A stretch of DNA of 43,720 nucleotides from positions 1 to 43,720 of the forward strand of contig PS015078.1 of NCBI GenBank assembly GCA_048213135.1, written 5' to 3'. The position numbers were made by a program, and so were the translations under genes. This DNA is from Reclinomonas americana ATCC 50394 (lineage: Eukaryota; Jakobida; Jakobea; Jakobida). Of the stretch, positions 1-10,462 are shown in pieces (position 1 is the first letter of the stretch; every line of letters starts with the position of its first letter). The notes below the pieces were generated by a model, which was not told the DNA's origin, did no database searches, and worked only from the letters and a program-made list of their open reading frames with translations.

Positions 1-1677
1 GGCGGCCACGACCAACTCGAGGAGCGCTTGTCCCTGCAGTTTGTCGAGCGGCTGCGAGTCCGTGGCACAGAACAAGAGCTGTGTCGCGTCCGTCACGCGG
101 CTCACGCGACTCTCGCGACATTGCCGTTGCAGATCGCGCCTCCAACTGCATCGCACTTGTCAACAACAATCGCGCCCCACTCGTGTGCACTAACGCATGT
201 GTTCAACCCACTTGGACGACAGTTTCCACGGTGCCTTGCGCATCCTCCTCCAGTGCGCCGTCTCCTCCTCGAGCGTGTCAAACGCCGGCCGACTGCCTCC
301 TCGGCGATCGCCAGCAGAAGCCAANNNNNNNNNNNNNNNNNNNNNNNNNNNNNNNNNNNNNNNNNNNNNNNNNNNNNNNNNNNNNNNNNNNNNNNNNNNN
401 NNNNNNNNNNNNNNNNNNNNNNNNNNNNNNNNNNNNNNNNNNNNNNNNNNNNNNNNNNNNNNNNNNNNNNNNNNNNNNNNNNNNNNNNNNNNNNNNNNNN
501 NNNNNNNNNNNNNNNNNNNNNNNNNNNNNNNNNNNNNNNNNNNNNNNNNNNNNNNNNNNNNNNNNNNNNNNNNNNNNNNNNNNNNNNNNNNNNNNNNNNN
601 NNNNNNNNNNNNNNNNNNNNNNNNNNNNNNNNNNNNNNNNNNNNNNNNNNNNNNNNNNNNNNNNNNNNNNNNNNNNNNNNNNNNNNNNNNNNNNNNNNNN
701 NNNNNNNNNNNNNNNNNNNNNNNNNNNNNCTGCCGCCGCCGCGTCGCCAACAGGCGCCACCGCCCCTGACGAGGTACCGTCGTCCACCACCGCCATCAGC
801 GGCGACGACACACACAGCAGCAGCCACTCCAGCGAGAACTCACGCTGCGCATCGGAGTGTAAACAACAGAGGACCTCCTTCTGTTTCTTCCTTCCCCCAT
901 GACGCACCTCCGCCGCCTCTCCCACACTCCGTATCAACTGCGTCAACGAGTCACGCACCAACGCCCCAAACGGCTCAATGAACGCCCTGTACTTCTTGCT
1001 GCCACTCAGCTGCCGCCGGATCATGTGGGCAAACTGCGCACAGAAGCTGTGCGCAAACCCACAGTCGGTCGGTCCCAGAGACAGTTGTCCACGCGTGGGA
1101 ACGAGAGACGCAACGACTGACACACACACTGACACAGCTCGGTGGCTACGCTCTCCGACAACTCGTTCCTGGCAAACAGACAGCACAGCACCGGCAGCTC
1201 ACCATGCTGCGCAAAGTACAGCGTCACTCCCGACGCGCGAAACATGCGCAACGCCAACGACGATCCCGACGACGAAGAAGAAGAAGAAGTCGCCTGCGCT
1301 TTGCTCTGTAACACCGACAGCATTCCACAGATCTTGATCAGCGCCACCTCGCGGTCTGCGCAATTGAAGTGAGACCAAAGTGCGAAAAAAACNNNNNNNN
1401 NNNNNNNNNNNNACTGAGAAGAAAGATGAGGACCTTCTTCATCAATCACACTCGGCATGCCAAAGCCATTGACAAACTGCTGATGATAGATCGGTTGCGA
1501 GATGTCACAGTTGAGCAGAAGAAAGCCATTCATCGCGCGCACTCTGGCCACAAAGCAAACAAAACACGAAATGGACAGTTGCTGCTCGCTCTGTCCATGA
1601 TTGACCCGGCATACAACAAAATCGATGGCGGAGGTGGACGCAATGCTGTGGGCCAGCCCGAGTCGGGCGACGCTCAA
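1..1677 (-). CDS. Hypothetical helical protein, 3' end outside window
   Basis: Not recognised. Reading leftwards, coding-like exons begin near 1677 (MSVARLGLAHS...), continue at about 1540-1413 (NGFLLLNCDISQPIYHQQF), then about 1357-1130 (DREVALIKICGMLSVLQ, a Ser run, FARNELSES), about 1085-730, and after a gap about 324-210 and 90-1. In the last part a GTTGAA donor after SSKW joins in phase to LLFCATDSQPLDKLQGQ and the frame runs open to base 1. The protein is Leu/Ala-rich with no membrane segment, suggesting a helical-repeat (HEAT/ARM-like) fold, but this is only an impression. Two assembly gaps (325-729 and 1393-1412) hide part of it. It is divergent from the membrane-protein gene at 2143. 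The exon chain is inferred from splice-site phase only. Confidence 0.45.
325..729. other. Assembly gap (405 N)
   Basis: Unsequenced stretch inside the hypothetical minus-strand gene. Coding frame is open on both sides. Confidence 0.99.
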
Positions 1678-2142
1678 CGTTTCGTCTCCAACGCACTATG
1701 CACACACACGCACTTTCGTTGTTTCGCGTTTAAGTGTCGTGCTTGCGTGTGCGCCATTTCGCTCTCTCTCTCGCACACACGCACAAACGCTCTCTGTCTT
1801 TTGCGTGTTGCGCATATCGCTCTCTTGTGTGTAGTGTGCATACGCGTTCACGTGACTCACACGCACGCGCGGAACATTATGTGCCTGTCTGTCACTTTTG
1901 TGTGTGTGTGTGTGTTTGTAACCGTCGAAAGCCAACGACGCACTCGCCCGTGTTCGTCGTTACAATCACACTCACTCACAAGACACTTTCTTTCTCACAC
2001 ACACACTGTCTCTTGCTCTCTCGCACGCATTCCGTGCATGTGTGTGTGTGTGATGAAGCTCACTTTGGTTTATTGAGTGTTTTGGCGCGCGCGCTCACAC
2101 TGGCTGTTTATCATTGCCTTTGCCAATGTGGATGCACAGAAG
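1678..2142. repeat. CA/CT-rich intergenic region between divergent genes
   Basis: Spacer between the start regions of a minus-strand gene (about 1677) and a plus-strand gene (2143). It is dominated by ACAC, CTCTCT and GTGTGT runs on the + strand (about 1690-2060) and has no convincing open frame with normal codon use. It should hold both promoters, but no TATA box or other defined element can be named. A candidate 5'UTR splice acceptor (CACAG) lies just before the ATG at 2143. Confidence 0.6.
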
Positions 2143-2597
2143 ATGATTGACTGGTTGATGCGTGGCACTGTGCAAACTGTGGACATTCTGCCTTCTGCGG
2201 CGGCCTTGGCGGTTCCAGGCGTGATTGGCCTGGTGATTTTTGTGACCTTGGCGCGCCTGATTGCCGGCAAGCTGTTTGGGGGCAAGAACGGGAGCATGGT
2301 GGCGCTCATTCTGCGGAGTGAGGTCTTCTTTGCGGCGCACATGGCGCTCTTTGTGGCCGGTGTCCTCGGCTACTCGGTGTTTACGCAGACGCAGCAGGTG
2401 CGTGTCAGTTGGGAATTGATGGGGTTTGCATGTGTGAGATGAGCAAGCGTGGAGGCTGGGAGGGTGGAGGCAGTGTCTTTGTGCGTGGGATGCAGTGTGT
2501 GTGTGTGTATGAGTGGGGGCGAGAGAGGGAGAAAGGGAGAGAGAGAGTGAGGGAGAAAGAGGGTCCCCGGAGACAATGTTTTGCAAGTGAGTAAGAA

Positions 2598-2637
<40 letters not shown>

Positions 2638-4382
2638 GAGAGAGGGTGGAGGCAATGCGTGTGAGTTAGTGATTACTCGTGCGTTCGAGTGCATGTTTGC
2701 GTCTTTGAGTGTCGGCAACTGGTAGTGTCTGTGAGCGTGGAATGCGTGTGTTTGCAAGTGAAAGGAAGTGCCTGTGTGTGACTGTGTGAGAGAAGGTGCA
2801 GGCAATGTGCATGCGTATGTTTGAAGAGTGTATGGGCAGTGTGTCTTTTGTGGATACATCGCGAGTTTCTTGCGTGCATCTTTGCATGTCAACAAACTGG
2901 CACAGAGAGAGAGAGAGAGATATGCATGTGCCAGGTTGTGTGGGATGAGCGTGTGTCTGTGAGTGTAGATGCGTGCGTGAGTTAGTGTGTGTGTGCTCGC
3001 CGTTGAGTGTGCAAGTATGAAAGAGTCTCTTTAATGTCTTTCTCTCCCTCTCTTCCCTCTCTTCTTCTCTCCATCCTTCTCCCCTCCCCCTCTCTCCCTC
3101 TCTCCCTCTCTCCCTCTCCTCCCTCTCTCCCTCTCTCTCCCTCTCTCCCTCTCCTCCCTCTCTCCCTCTCTCTCCCTCTCCCCCTCTCTCCCCTCTGTCC
3201 CCCTCTCTCCCTCTCTCTCACATCTTTCTCACCACCCCATTTTTTGTGCCTCCGCAGACTGTCGTCGACATCCCGTACATTGGCGAGGTCTCGCGAGAGT
3301 ACTTTGTCAAGGCGTACTTCCTGGCAGAGCTGTCGGTGGCGTGCATTGCGCTGCTGCAAAAGATTGTGTATCTGTCGCCCTTTGCAGTTGCGTTTTGCTG
3401 CTCGTTTTCCTCTCCTTCCGCTTTATCGCTTAGTGTGCATTCGCAGGCCATTTGGGCGCTGTTCAAGGTCGCCTTCATCCTGCTGGTGCTGGAGAAGGGC
3501 TACCTGAACGCATGCATGAGTGCTCTGCTGGTGGCCAATCTCGCTGGCATGGTGGAGCATGCTGCTGTCGCTCTGTGCTCCCTCAATGTCCGCGGCTTCC
3601 AGCTGTACGCCGCCGCGCTCTACTGCATCGTGCACGCCGTGTGCAAGATCGCCTTCCCGATTCGTCTGATTGTGTCGTGGTGCGTTGGGGTCCACCTGTT
3701 TTTGTGTTTCTCGTACATCTTTTGGTTTCCAAACAAAGCACTTCACTTGCCAAATGCCTTGCTCCCCTGCGTCTGTGTCCCTCGTTTCCCTCTCCTCCCC
3801 TCCTCCCCATCCTTCCCCTCCTTCCCCTCATTCCCCCTCCCTTCTTCCCCCGACCTTGCATCCCTCCTCCCCCTCCTCCCCCTCCTTTCCCTCCTTTCCC
3901 TCCTGCTCCTCATTCCCCCTCCCTCCCTTCTTTCCCCGACCTTGCATCCCTCCTCTCTACTCCCTCCTCGTACTGACGAGGGTTGGTTCAACAGGTTCAC
4001 CACGGTCAAGTCGGACCGATCGGCTCTCATTCTGTGCGTCGTGTTTTGTTTTCCCCCTTGTCGGTGATCGCGCTGCTGACTCCTGATTTATTGTGACAGG
4101 GCGGGCGAGGTTCTCGTCGTGCTGGCCGTTGTGCGCGCCCTCTTTGCGCAAGCTGCGCTGCTCGTCACGGTGCGCAACGCCCACGCCTACCGCAACACCA
4201 ATGTGGACGTGGCGACCACCCGCATCAAGACCGTGTCGGTGAGGCTGAGAGGGAGAGAGAGGTTGTTGTTTTTCTCTGTCTCTTTTATTTACAAATTGCG
4301 CTCGCAGCACTGGTCGTGGCTCCTTGGCGAGGTCGGCGAGATTGCCGGTTTCATTGAGGGTCAGGCGCAGGCCACTGTCCTG
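2143..4382 (+). CDS. Polytopic membrane protein, N-terminal exons
   Basis: Six phase-consistent exons: 2143-2397, 3258-3365, 3447-3679, 3995-4033, 4100-4238 and 4308-4382. Together they encode about 216 residues with six to seven hydrophobic helices, for example VPGVIGLVIFVTLARLIAG, AHMALFVAGVLGYSVF, WALFKVAFILLVLE, LLVANLAGMVEHAAVAL and VLVVLAVVRALFAQAALL. The start chosen is the ATG of MIDWLMRG. Donors are GTGCGTG, GTGTAT, GTGCGTT, GTGCGTC, GTGAGG and GTGCGTG. I do not recognise the family. The gene runs into the gap at 4459. Its downstream parts are probably the segment 4546-5167 (which reads on the other strand in this assembly) and the exons at 5736-6401, which would add a Lys/Glu-rich cytosolic region and a C-terminal domain. 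Confidence 0.65.
2398..3257 (+). repeat. Long intron with (GT)n/(GA)n at 5' side and (CT)n at 3' side
   Basis: This 860-bp intron lies between exons 1 and 2 of the membrane-protein gene. The 5' half holds purine-rich GAGAGGGAGA tracts (about 2520-2565 and 2617-2645) and GT runs. The 3' half (about 3035-3225) is almost pure CTCTCCCTCTCT, ending in a normal CCGCAG acceptor. The two halves are complementary on the transcript. Confidence 0.8.
3775..3965 (+). repeat. Pyrimidine-rich CCT/TCCC tract in intron
   Basis: Low-complexity CCTCCC/CTTCCC repeat in the third intron of the polytopic membrane-protein gene, ending shortly before the acceptor at 3994. It includes a duplicated block (CTTGCATCCCTCC at about 3855 and 3942). 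Confidence 0.75.
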
Positions 4383-4545
4383 GTGCGTGCGCCGCCTGCA
4401 GAAGCCATATGCTTCTCTTTGCTGAATATCGCCTTGTTGCTTGTTTTGGGGGTTTGCANNNNNNNNNNNNNNNNNNNNNNNNNNNNNNNNNNNNNNNNNN
4501 NNNNNNNNNNNNNNNNNNNNNNNNNNNNNNNNNNNNNNNNNNNNN

Positions 4546-5167
4546 CTGCTGTTGCTTCTTCTTGCCACCGCGCTGCTCCTCCGCTGCCGGCTCGTCCTCC
4601 TCGGCGGCCTCGGTCTTCTGCGAGCGAGTCTCTGGCTCCTCCGTCTTGACCTTCTTGCCGCCCTTCTTGCCACCCTGCGAGGTGGCCAGCTTGGCCTTCT
4701 TGCCGGCGGCATTGCCACCCTTGGCATCCGAGCCGCTCTCCACTGGCGAATCGTCGAGGTTGCGCAGCTCGGCTTCCTCCTCGGTGGCGTCCACCGTCGA
4801 CGAGGCCTTGGTGGCGGCCGTGTCGAGCTCCACTGGCTGTGAGGGCGCGCGCTCACCGTCGGCCGCAGCCGTGGCAGTGGTGGTCGTGGTGGTTGTAGTG
4901 GTAGTAGTGGCGGCAGCGGAATCCTTCTTCTTGCTGCCATCCTTCTGGCCTTCCAAGTTCGGGGTCTGGGAGCGCGACGTGGCCGCCGAGTTGGCCGCCG
5001 AGTTGAGGCGCGACATGTGCTCGAGGGTGGGGCTGTCGAGGTACTGGATGTCGGTCACCCAGCGCGGATCAAACTGCTGGCAAATGACCTCGAATGCCTG
5101 CGCAATCTGCGACACGATGCGATCGGCGGTCTCGTTGACCGTGATGCGCTCGGGCTTGAAGGCCTCC
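4546..5167 (-). CDS. Lys/Glu-rich internal segment, probably of the flanking + gene (reversed contig)
   Basis: On the minus strand this contig is a single open frame from 5167 to 4546, entered and left inside gaps, so it has no start or stop of its own. It begins AFKPERITVNETADRIVS and VICQQFDPRWVTDIQYLD (soluble, helical). It continues through a Ser/Ala stretch, a Thr run, an acidic region and a Lys-rich end (GKKGGKKVKTEEPE, then RGGKKKQQQ). The first exon beyond the next gap on the + strand starts QQKAAGK, so reversing this contig would give one continuous K/Q-rich region. As placed it would be an orphan piece antiparallel to both neighbours. Function unknown. Confidence 0.6.
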
Positions 5168-5735
5168 NNNNNNNNNNNNNNNNNNNNNNNNNNNNNNNNN
5201 NNNNNNNNNNNNNNNNNNNNNNNNNNNNNNNNNNNNNNNNNNNNNNNNNNNNNNNNNNNNNNNNNNNNNNNNNNNNNNNNNNNNNNNNNNNNNNNNNNNN
5301 NNNNNNNNNNNNNNNNNNNNNNNNNNNNNNNNNNNNNNNNNNNNNNNNNNNNNNNNNNNNNNNNNNNNNNNNNNNNNNNNNNNNNNNNNNNNNNNNNNNN
5401 NNNNNNNNNNNNNNNNNNNNNNNNNNNNNNNNNNNNNNNNNNNNNNNNNNNNNNNNNNNNNNNNNNNNNNNNNNNNNNNNNNNNNNNNNNNNNNNNNNNN
5501 NNNNNNNNNNNNNNNNNNNNNNNNNNNNNNNNNNNNNNNNNNNNNNNNNNNNNNNNNNNNNNNNNNNNNNNNNNNNNNNNNNNNNNNNNNNNNNNNNNNN
5601 NNNNNNNNNNNNNNNNNNNNNNNNNNNNNNNNNNNNNNNNNNNNNNNNNNNNNNNNNNNNNNNNNNNNNNNNNNNNNNNNNNNNNNNNNNNNNNNNNNNN
5701 NNNNNNNNNNNNNNNNNNNNNNNNNNNNNNNNNNN
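5168..5735. other. Assembly gap (568 N)
   Basis: Largest gap in the window. It separates the Lys/Glu-rich segment from the C-terminal exons of the + strand gene. A smaller gap of 87 N at 4459-4545 bounds the other side of the contig. Confidence 0.99.
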
Positions 5736-6401
5736 CAGCAAAAGGCTGCTGGCAAGAGTGCGTCAGCCTGCATTCTCACCTTGTACCGGCGTAGGTGGTG
5801 CTCACGTGATTGCTTTTCCCCATCCTTGCAGAGAAGGGCATTCCGGGAGGCAAGGCCGAGCAAGAGGCAGTGAAGAAGGGACTGCAGAATGTGGCCGCCG
5901 AGGCAGAGGTGCGTGTGAGTGTCAACAATTGGCATTCTGCGGCTGCATGTGACTGACTTGTGTGCGTGTGCAGCCAAAGAAGGACGGCGAGATGACGAAT
6001 ACCGACGAAATCGACAATGACGAGCTGGTCGACATGGGTGGCGTCTTTATTGTGTACGTCGACCTGGGCGCTGGCCTGCTGGACATCAACTTTGCACAAC
6101 AGCTCATGCACACTTCGTTGCGTCGAGGTTTCCTTTCCCCTTGCCGGTAGACACACACTTGTCGACTCACACATGCAATGCCAACAGAGCGGCCTTCCAC
6201 TCGTACGTGGAAGTACCTCAAGGGGCCAATTTCAACTACCTGCGTCTGCTTCTGTACTACAGCCCGTACCACTTCTGCCGCACTCGACCAACAGCCGCCG
6301 AGTACTGGCCGACAAAAGCACCTGTGGGCAAGGTCACGATGGCTTGCTTGACGGCCGCTGGTTCGCTGGCAGGCTACCTCGCGGCAACAGCAACACAGTA
6401 A
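5736..6401 (+). CDS. C-terminal exons of polytopic membrane protein
   Basis: Exons inferred: 5736-5759 (QQKAAGK), about 5830-5909 (KKGIPGGKAEQEAVKKGLQ), about 5974-6147 (acidic MTNTDEIDNDELVDMGG then VFIVYVDLGAGLLDINF), and about 6187-6401 (AFHSYVEVPQGANFNYLRL ... GYLAATATQ, stop TAA). The join at a GTAGAC donor near 6148 keeps the frame. The domain is not recognised; the last 20 residues are moderately hydrophobic. It is most simply the 3' end of the gene starting at 2143. It converges on the arrestin-like gene, with about 120 bp between stops. Confidence 0.55.
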
Positions 6402-6523
6402 GTTCATGGTTGACAATCGCGGAGAGAAAAGAGAACGAGAGAGTTTGTAGTAGTCGGCTGCGTGTCTTCATACTGGTGGGCTGTAACAATAATGAAGAGA
6501 AAAAGCAACGTTTGGTCAACATT

Positions 6524-8718
6524 TCATTTCACGCTGGCGTCCCGTTCGCTTCCCTGTCTGCTGCCTGCGCCTGCCCTTGCGCTTGTCGACAGCGATTTGA
6601 CCACGACACCCTCCAGGTGAATGTCCAGCGGGTCGTACACCTTCTCATCGGCAATGCTGCCGGTGGCTGCGCTGTCGGCCGACATGAGATCGGGTTCCGG
6701 AGCGCCGGCAGCAGCGGCTGCTTTCCCGCGTTCACTGGATGGTGGAGCGTCGTTGTCGGCGGCGCTGCGCAGCGATGGCGGTACACTGCCCGACGCTGCG
6801 AGAGATTGGGGGAAGTGAGACGACGGCGATCGACATGCGACTTCTCTTCACCCACCTCGTGACAGATGAGCGTGCGGTGGCAGAACCGACATTTCTGTGG
6901 GCGGTGAGGGTGAGAAGCCTGACGACGCCCCCCTTCGAAAAAAATATGAGATCGCCTCACTCACCCAGCAGCTTCTCAATGTAGGGCAACACTGGTCGCG
7001 ACTCTTCCTCCTCCTTTTCTGAGCGATCCTCGGCGACGTGCCAGCTGCCGCGTTCGCCCAAGTGACGCGGAGTGGGAATGTGTGTCGCGCATACAGGGTG
7101 TGTCACGTAGATCTGCACGAACGGCAAGGCGTTCTCAGCGATCCGATACACGACGTGGCGAAGGGTAGCATCGTTACTCACTGGCAAGTGATAGTGCCCC
7201 ACGAATCCATCGGCCAGACACAGCTTGATAAACACGCGATACGTCAACTCAATCAGCAAACCACGCGTGGTTGGCGGCGTGTCGGCGGGAACAGGCAGCG
7301 TGATTTTCTGCCAAAGAAAACAACGACCCACTCAGGTCCACGCCACTTCCCAGATGAAAGAGAGTGTGAATGCTCTCACCTGGAGAACAGAAAAATCGCC
7401 AAACTGCACCGAGGCGAGATCGGTGACACTGCGGTACGGGTACCCGTACGCCTGTGTCGACAATATTCTCTGCAAGCAGGCTTCCCCCGATACCACCTTC
7501 GGCAGGTTCTTGGGCGTGCGCACTTCGCCCTCGGGAACCGCCACCGGCAACATGGGCATCAGCTGACTGAGTACCCTGTTGCGCTCCTCGGCGAGCATCT
7601 CGAGAGTCTTCTTACGCGACCGCGTAGACACGGCCACACGCACACTCGAGTCCGCACCGACGCTATCGCCCCCGTCACCAGCTGTAGCACCATGAGTGAC
7701 ACCGTGGAGAACAATGTCTTCTTCGCTCTCATCGTCACTTTCGTCACGTGGCTCCAACGGAGAAATCGCAGTTCCCCTTGGTGTGCTGTTGTTTTTGTGC
7801 GGCGTGAGTGCAACGAAGAGGGGAAAGGAGAAAATAGGGAAAAGAGTGGCGAACGCAACATTACTTCGGCAGGCAAGAACACGGCGACATGCACGTGGCC
7901 GCCGGCAAACTGCAAATGCTGCACCGATAACCTGCACAACCCTCGTCAACGACTCTGCTTGGTAAACAACACGCTGCGTGCACAACCACCGACCTGTACG
8001 GGATCCCATGCATGTCCACTGACACTTGGCGGTACGCGTCGCTCACACTGAGTGGACACCGCTCGAGAATCGCCAGGTCGGCGGAGGAGCGCAGCCATCG
8101 TGGTTTATCCAAGTTGTCCAATCGCGGCACCGACAGTCCGTTCTGGTGCGGTTGCTTGGTGCCGGGCAGCAGCACTGCCGACGAGTGGCAGCGCACTTCG
8201 AGGCGGTACGAGATGTGACCGCGGCCACCAAGCAGCGACAGCGACGACAGGGTCTTCGGCAGCGTCACATCAAACGTCGCCTCGTAGTAGCCGGGCAGGG
8301 CAACCAAGAAAATGTGCTCGTCGTCCACGAGTCGCAAGCCAACACGCGAGCTGGTCGTGCTACTGAGCGCCTCACTGGCCTCTGCACCCCCATCGCGATC
8401 GTCACCCGCCTCACGCGTCTTGTGCGGTCGCACCACCCACGGCGCACTGGAGCCCGAATCTGTGCGCGCACGCATGAGATCAACGAGCAGACGACACGCA
8501 GCAGCAGCGCAGCCGCACTCAACTCTCCTGCACACGAATGCGCGAGAGGGGCACATCGAAGAAATACTCGCTGTCGGTGCTGTCGGTGTGGCCCTCGGGG
8601 AACGACGATCGCAACCACGGATCGATATCCTCGGGCAACTGCCGAACCGCCTCTGCCCACACGATTGATTACTCAATTGCCTTTTCCCATTGGCCACCAC
8701 ACTCCGAGCCGGTGAAGA
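6524..8718 (-). CDS. Arrestin-fold protein, main part
   Basis: Exons run leftwards from about 8665. AVRQLPEDIDPWLRSSF is followed by a linker, then LPGYYEATFDVTLPKTLSS with GGRGHISYRLEVR, the strand pair typical of the arrestin N-domain. Next come LSVQHLQFAGGHVHVAVF (entry to the C-domain), an acidic/Ser linker, RSVTDLASVQFGDFSVLQ, and ITLPVPADTPPTTRGLLIE plus LTYRVFIKLCLADGFVGHY, resembling the C-domain of ARRDC/Rgp1/Vps26-type proteins. A disordered tail ends at TGA 6526-6524. Such proteins act as cytosolic trafficking adaptors. The two arrestin half-domains are separated by a longer insertion than usual. The N-terminal exons are missing here and fit the contig at 8739-9271. Whether it is closest to ARRDC, Rgp1 or another subfamily cannot be decided by eye. 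Confidence 0.6.
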
Positions 8719-8783
8719 NNNNNNNNNNNNNNNNNNNNTGTCATGTCCCACGGATATCTTTCTTCCCGCCGTCAGTCGTCAAG

Positions 8784-9271
8784 ATGGGGTGCTCTCACAG
8801 CGACAACAAGCAGGCGCACCAAGCAAGCGACGCGTCTCTTGTTGCGCCCACTCCCGCACAGCCCTCTGTGCAAGCATCGTCACTGCCCGACTTGAGCAAT
8901 CGCCATCGCGGTCGTCGACGCACAGGAGGTGCTGGGGAGGGCAAGCTCGCGGGCGACGATGCGTTTGGCGAGTTGAGCAGTGTCAGAGCATATCCGTTCC
9001 CGCGCGCAGTGGGCGCTGGTGAATCGCAAAGTGGAACAGGAGGAGTGTCGCGCACGTTTCCCACCATGCCAGTGGTGACCTCGTTGCAGGTGCAGCCTGT
9101 GCGCAATGGAGTGGTGTACAATGGAGGTGCGAGTGTCGGCGATGTTGTCATGATGATCGTTTTCTGAAGAGGTGGACGGGGCACACAGTGTGTCGTGGAA
9201 CGATTCGGTTTGAGTTTGCGGAGACGCGCACGGTGTATGATCTGCGTTTGTGTATGGTCGGCAAAGGTGCG
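8784..9271 (+). CDS. N-terminal exons of arrestin-fold protein (reversed contig), N-myristoylation motif
   Basis: Exon 1 (8784-9126) begins MGCSHSDNK: Gly2 and Cys3 in the pattern of dual myristoylation/palmitoylation. A Ser/Gln/Ala-rich region follows, then TSLQVQPVRNGVVYNG. Exon 2 (9189-9266) gives CRGTIRFEFAETRTVYDLRL and CMVGK. This is the first-strand pattern of arrestin N-domains (a basic/Gly turn, then a long strand with R-L). Exon 2 ends in phase 1, and the first exon at about 8665 (-) begins in the matching phase (GK|E-AVRQLPED). The contig lies exactly between two 20-N gaps and reads opposite to the rest of the gene, so it is most likely misoriented. Confidence 0.6.
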
Positions 9272-9304
9272 NNNNNNNNNNNNNNNNNNNNTTCTCATGC
9301 GCTT

Positions 9305-10371
9305 TTACGGTCGGAACTGGCCTGTGTGTGTAAAGGCAGTGTCACGCGTGGTGGTGGCATTGCCGCTGAGCTTGAAGGAGACCACGGGTGTGAGACCGCT
9401 GCTGGCGGCATAGGCGACTAGCGCGTCGACGTCGAACGTCTTGGCGGCGCGCGCAAATTGGCTTTCCGGCTGCCCTCCTTCGTCTTCATCATCGCCGTCG
9501 CCCTGCTTGACACTGCCGCGACTGCTGCTTGCGTTGCTGCCGCGTGGCATCTCCAAGTGCGAGCGGATCTGCGTGCGATCGTAATCGACGCCGGTTTGCG
9601 CCAGCAGCACATCGTGCACCTGGTCCGTCAACGCCCTCCAGTACAGATCGCGCTGCGTCTGACGCGCCTCCGCCTCCTCCTGCTTGGCCTGCGCCACCAG
9701 CGTCTCCTCAAACAGCACATGCCGGTCTCGCTCCGCCAACTGCGCCAGTGTCGGATGCAAGGCCGCCGCCGTCGGATTCCCGCGCCCAAAGAAGAACGCT
9801 GTGTCACTGACCGCCTGCTGCGGAGTCGACGAGGCATACAAGCCGCCAAACTCCGCACGCAGCGGCTCCAGCACCGATCGGATAGCCTCACACGCTGCGT
9901 CCTTCTCCAGCAGCAACGCATACATCGGATCGGCACTCAACGCCACTGGATCCTCGCGCTCTCCCGCAGCACCGCTCAGCGACTCGCAGAACTTGGACGC
10001 TCGTGCGCGACTCAACCGTAACCTCGTCTCCTGTGTGGCGCAGTCAGCAATGGAACACGCACACAGCAAAGAGCAGGCGCAGTGAGAGAACAGAACGTCG
10101 ACGACATGAAAGCCCGACTTGACAATCGCGCTGCGGATGGCCATGAACCATGCGGCGGCATCGGGCTTGACGCACAGCACCACACTGCGGCACACACTGA
10201 GCGTGAGACAAAGAGCAAAGAGAGGAAGTAAAGAGTGTGAAAGAACAACTTGACAAACCGATTCGTGGGCGCCGGCTTCTCTACAACAACCGGCTCCGGT
10301 TCTGGCTCCGGTTCGGGTGCCGCTTTCCCCGCCTTGCCTTGCTTCCCACCTGCAGCGGCTTTCGGCGGCAT
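9305..10371 (-). CDS. Degenerate nucleoside-diphosphate-kinase-domain protein
   Basis: Exon 1 (10371-10259) encodes MPPKAAAGGKQGKAGKAAP followed by PE repeats. Exon 2 gives VVLCVKPDAAAWFMAIRSA then IVKSGFHVVD, the NDPK first strand and helix (usual TLxxIKPDAV...GFxIV). Exon 3 starts ETRLRLSRARASKFCESLS and continues with YALLLEKDAACEAIRSVLEP, LRAEFGGLYASSTPQQAVSD and TAFFF, matching the NDPK order. The active-site segment (NxxHGSD with the phosphorylated His) is replaced by ASSTPQQAVSD, so catalysis is unlikely. Length after the domain is about 160 residues, acidic and coiled. Degenerate NDPK domains of this kind occur in NME5/NME7/TXNDC3-type ciliary proteins, so an axonemal role is possible but inferred. 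Stop TAA 9307-9305. Confidence 0.65.
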
Positions 10372-10462
10372 TATACAACAACAAAACGCAACAAGGACAG
10401 TGCGAGCAGGATTCCCGCGCAATCCACTTCTGTGTTTGCACCCTTGGCTTGGCGACAACACC

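Noticed and set aside
2600-2640. Possible CRISPR-like or telomeric array
   Set aside because: Simple (GT)n and (GA)n without spacers; a eukaryotic microsatellite in an intron.
3050-3225. Ser-Leu-Pro rich open frames in pyrimidine tracts (also 18378-18626)
   Set aside because: Low-complexity CT repeats between well-supported exons; they end in splice acceptors.
4546-5167. Trans-spliced or antisense-encoded gene halves as a novel biological system
   Set aside because: All four cases coincide exactly with contig ends at N gaps, so scaffolding error explains them better; kept as findings to be checked.
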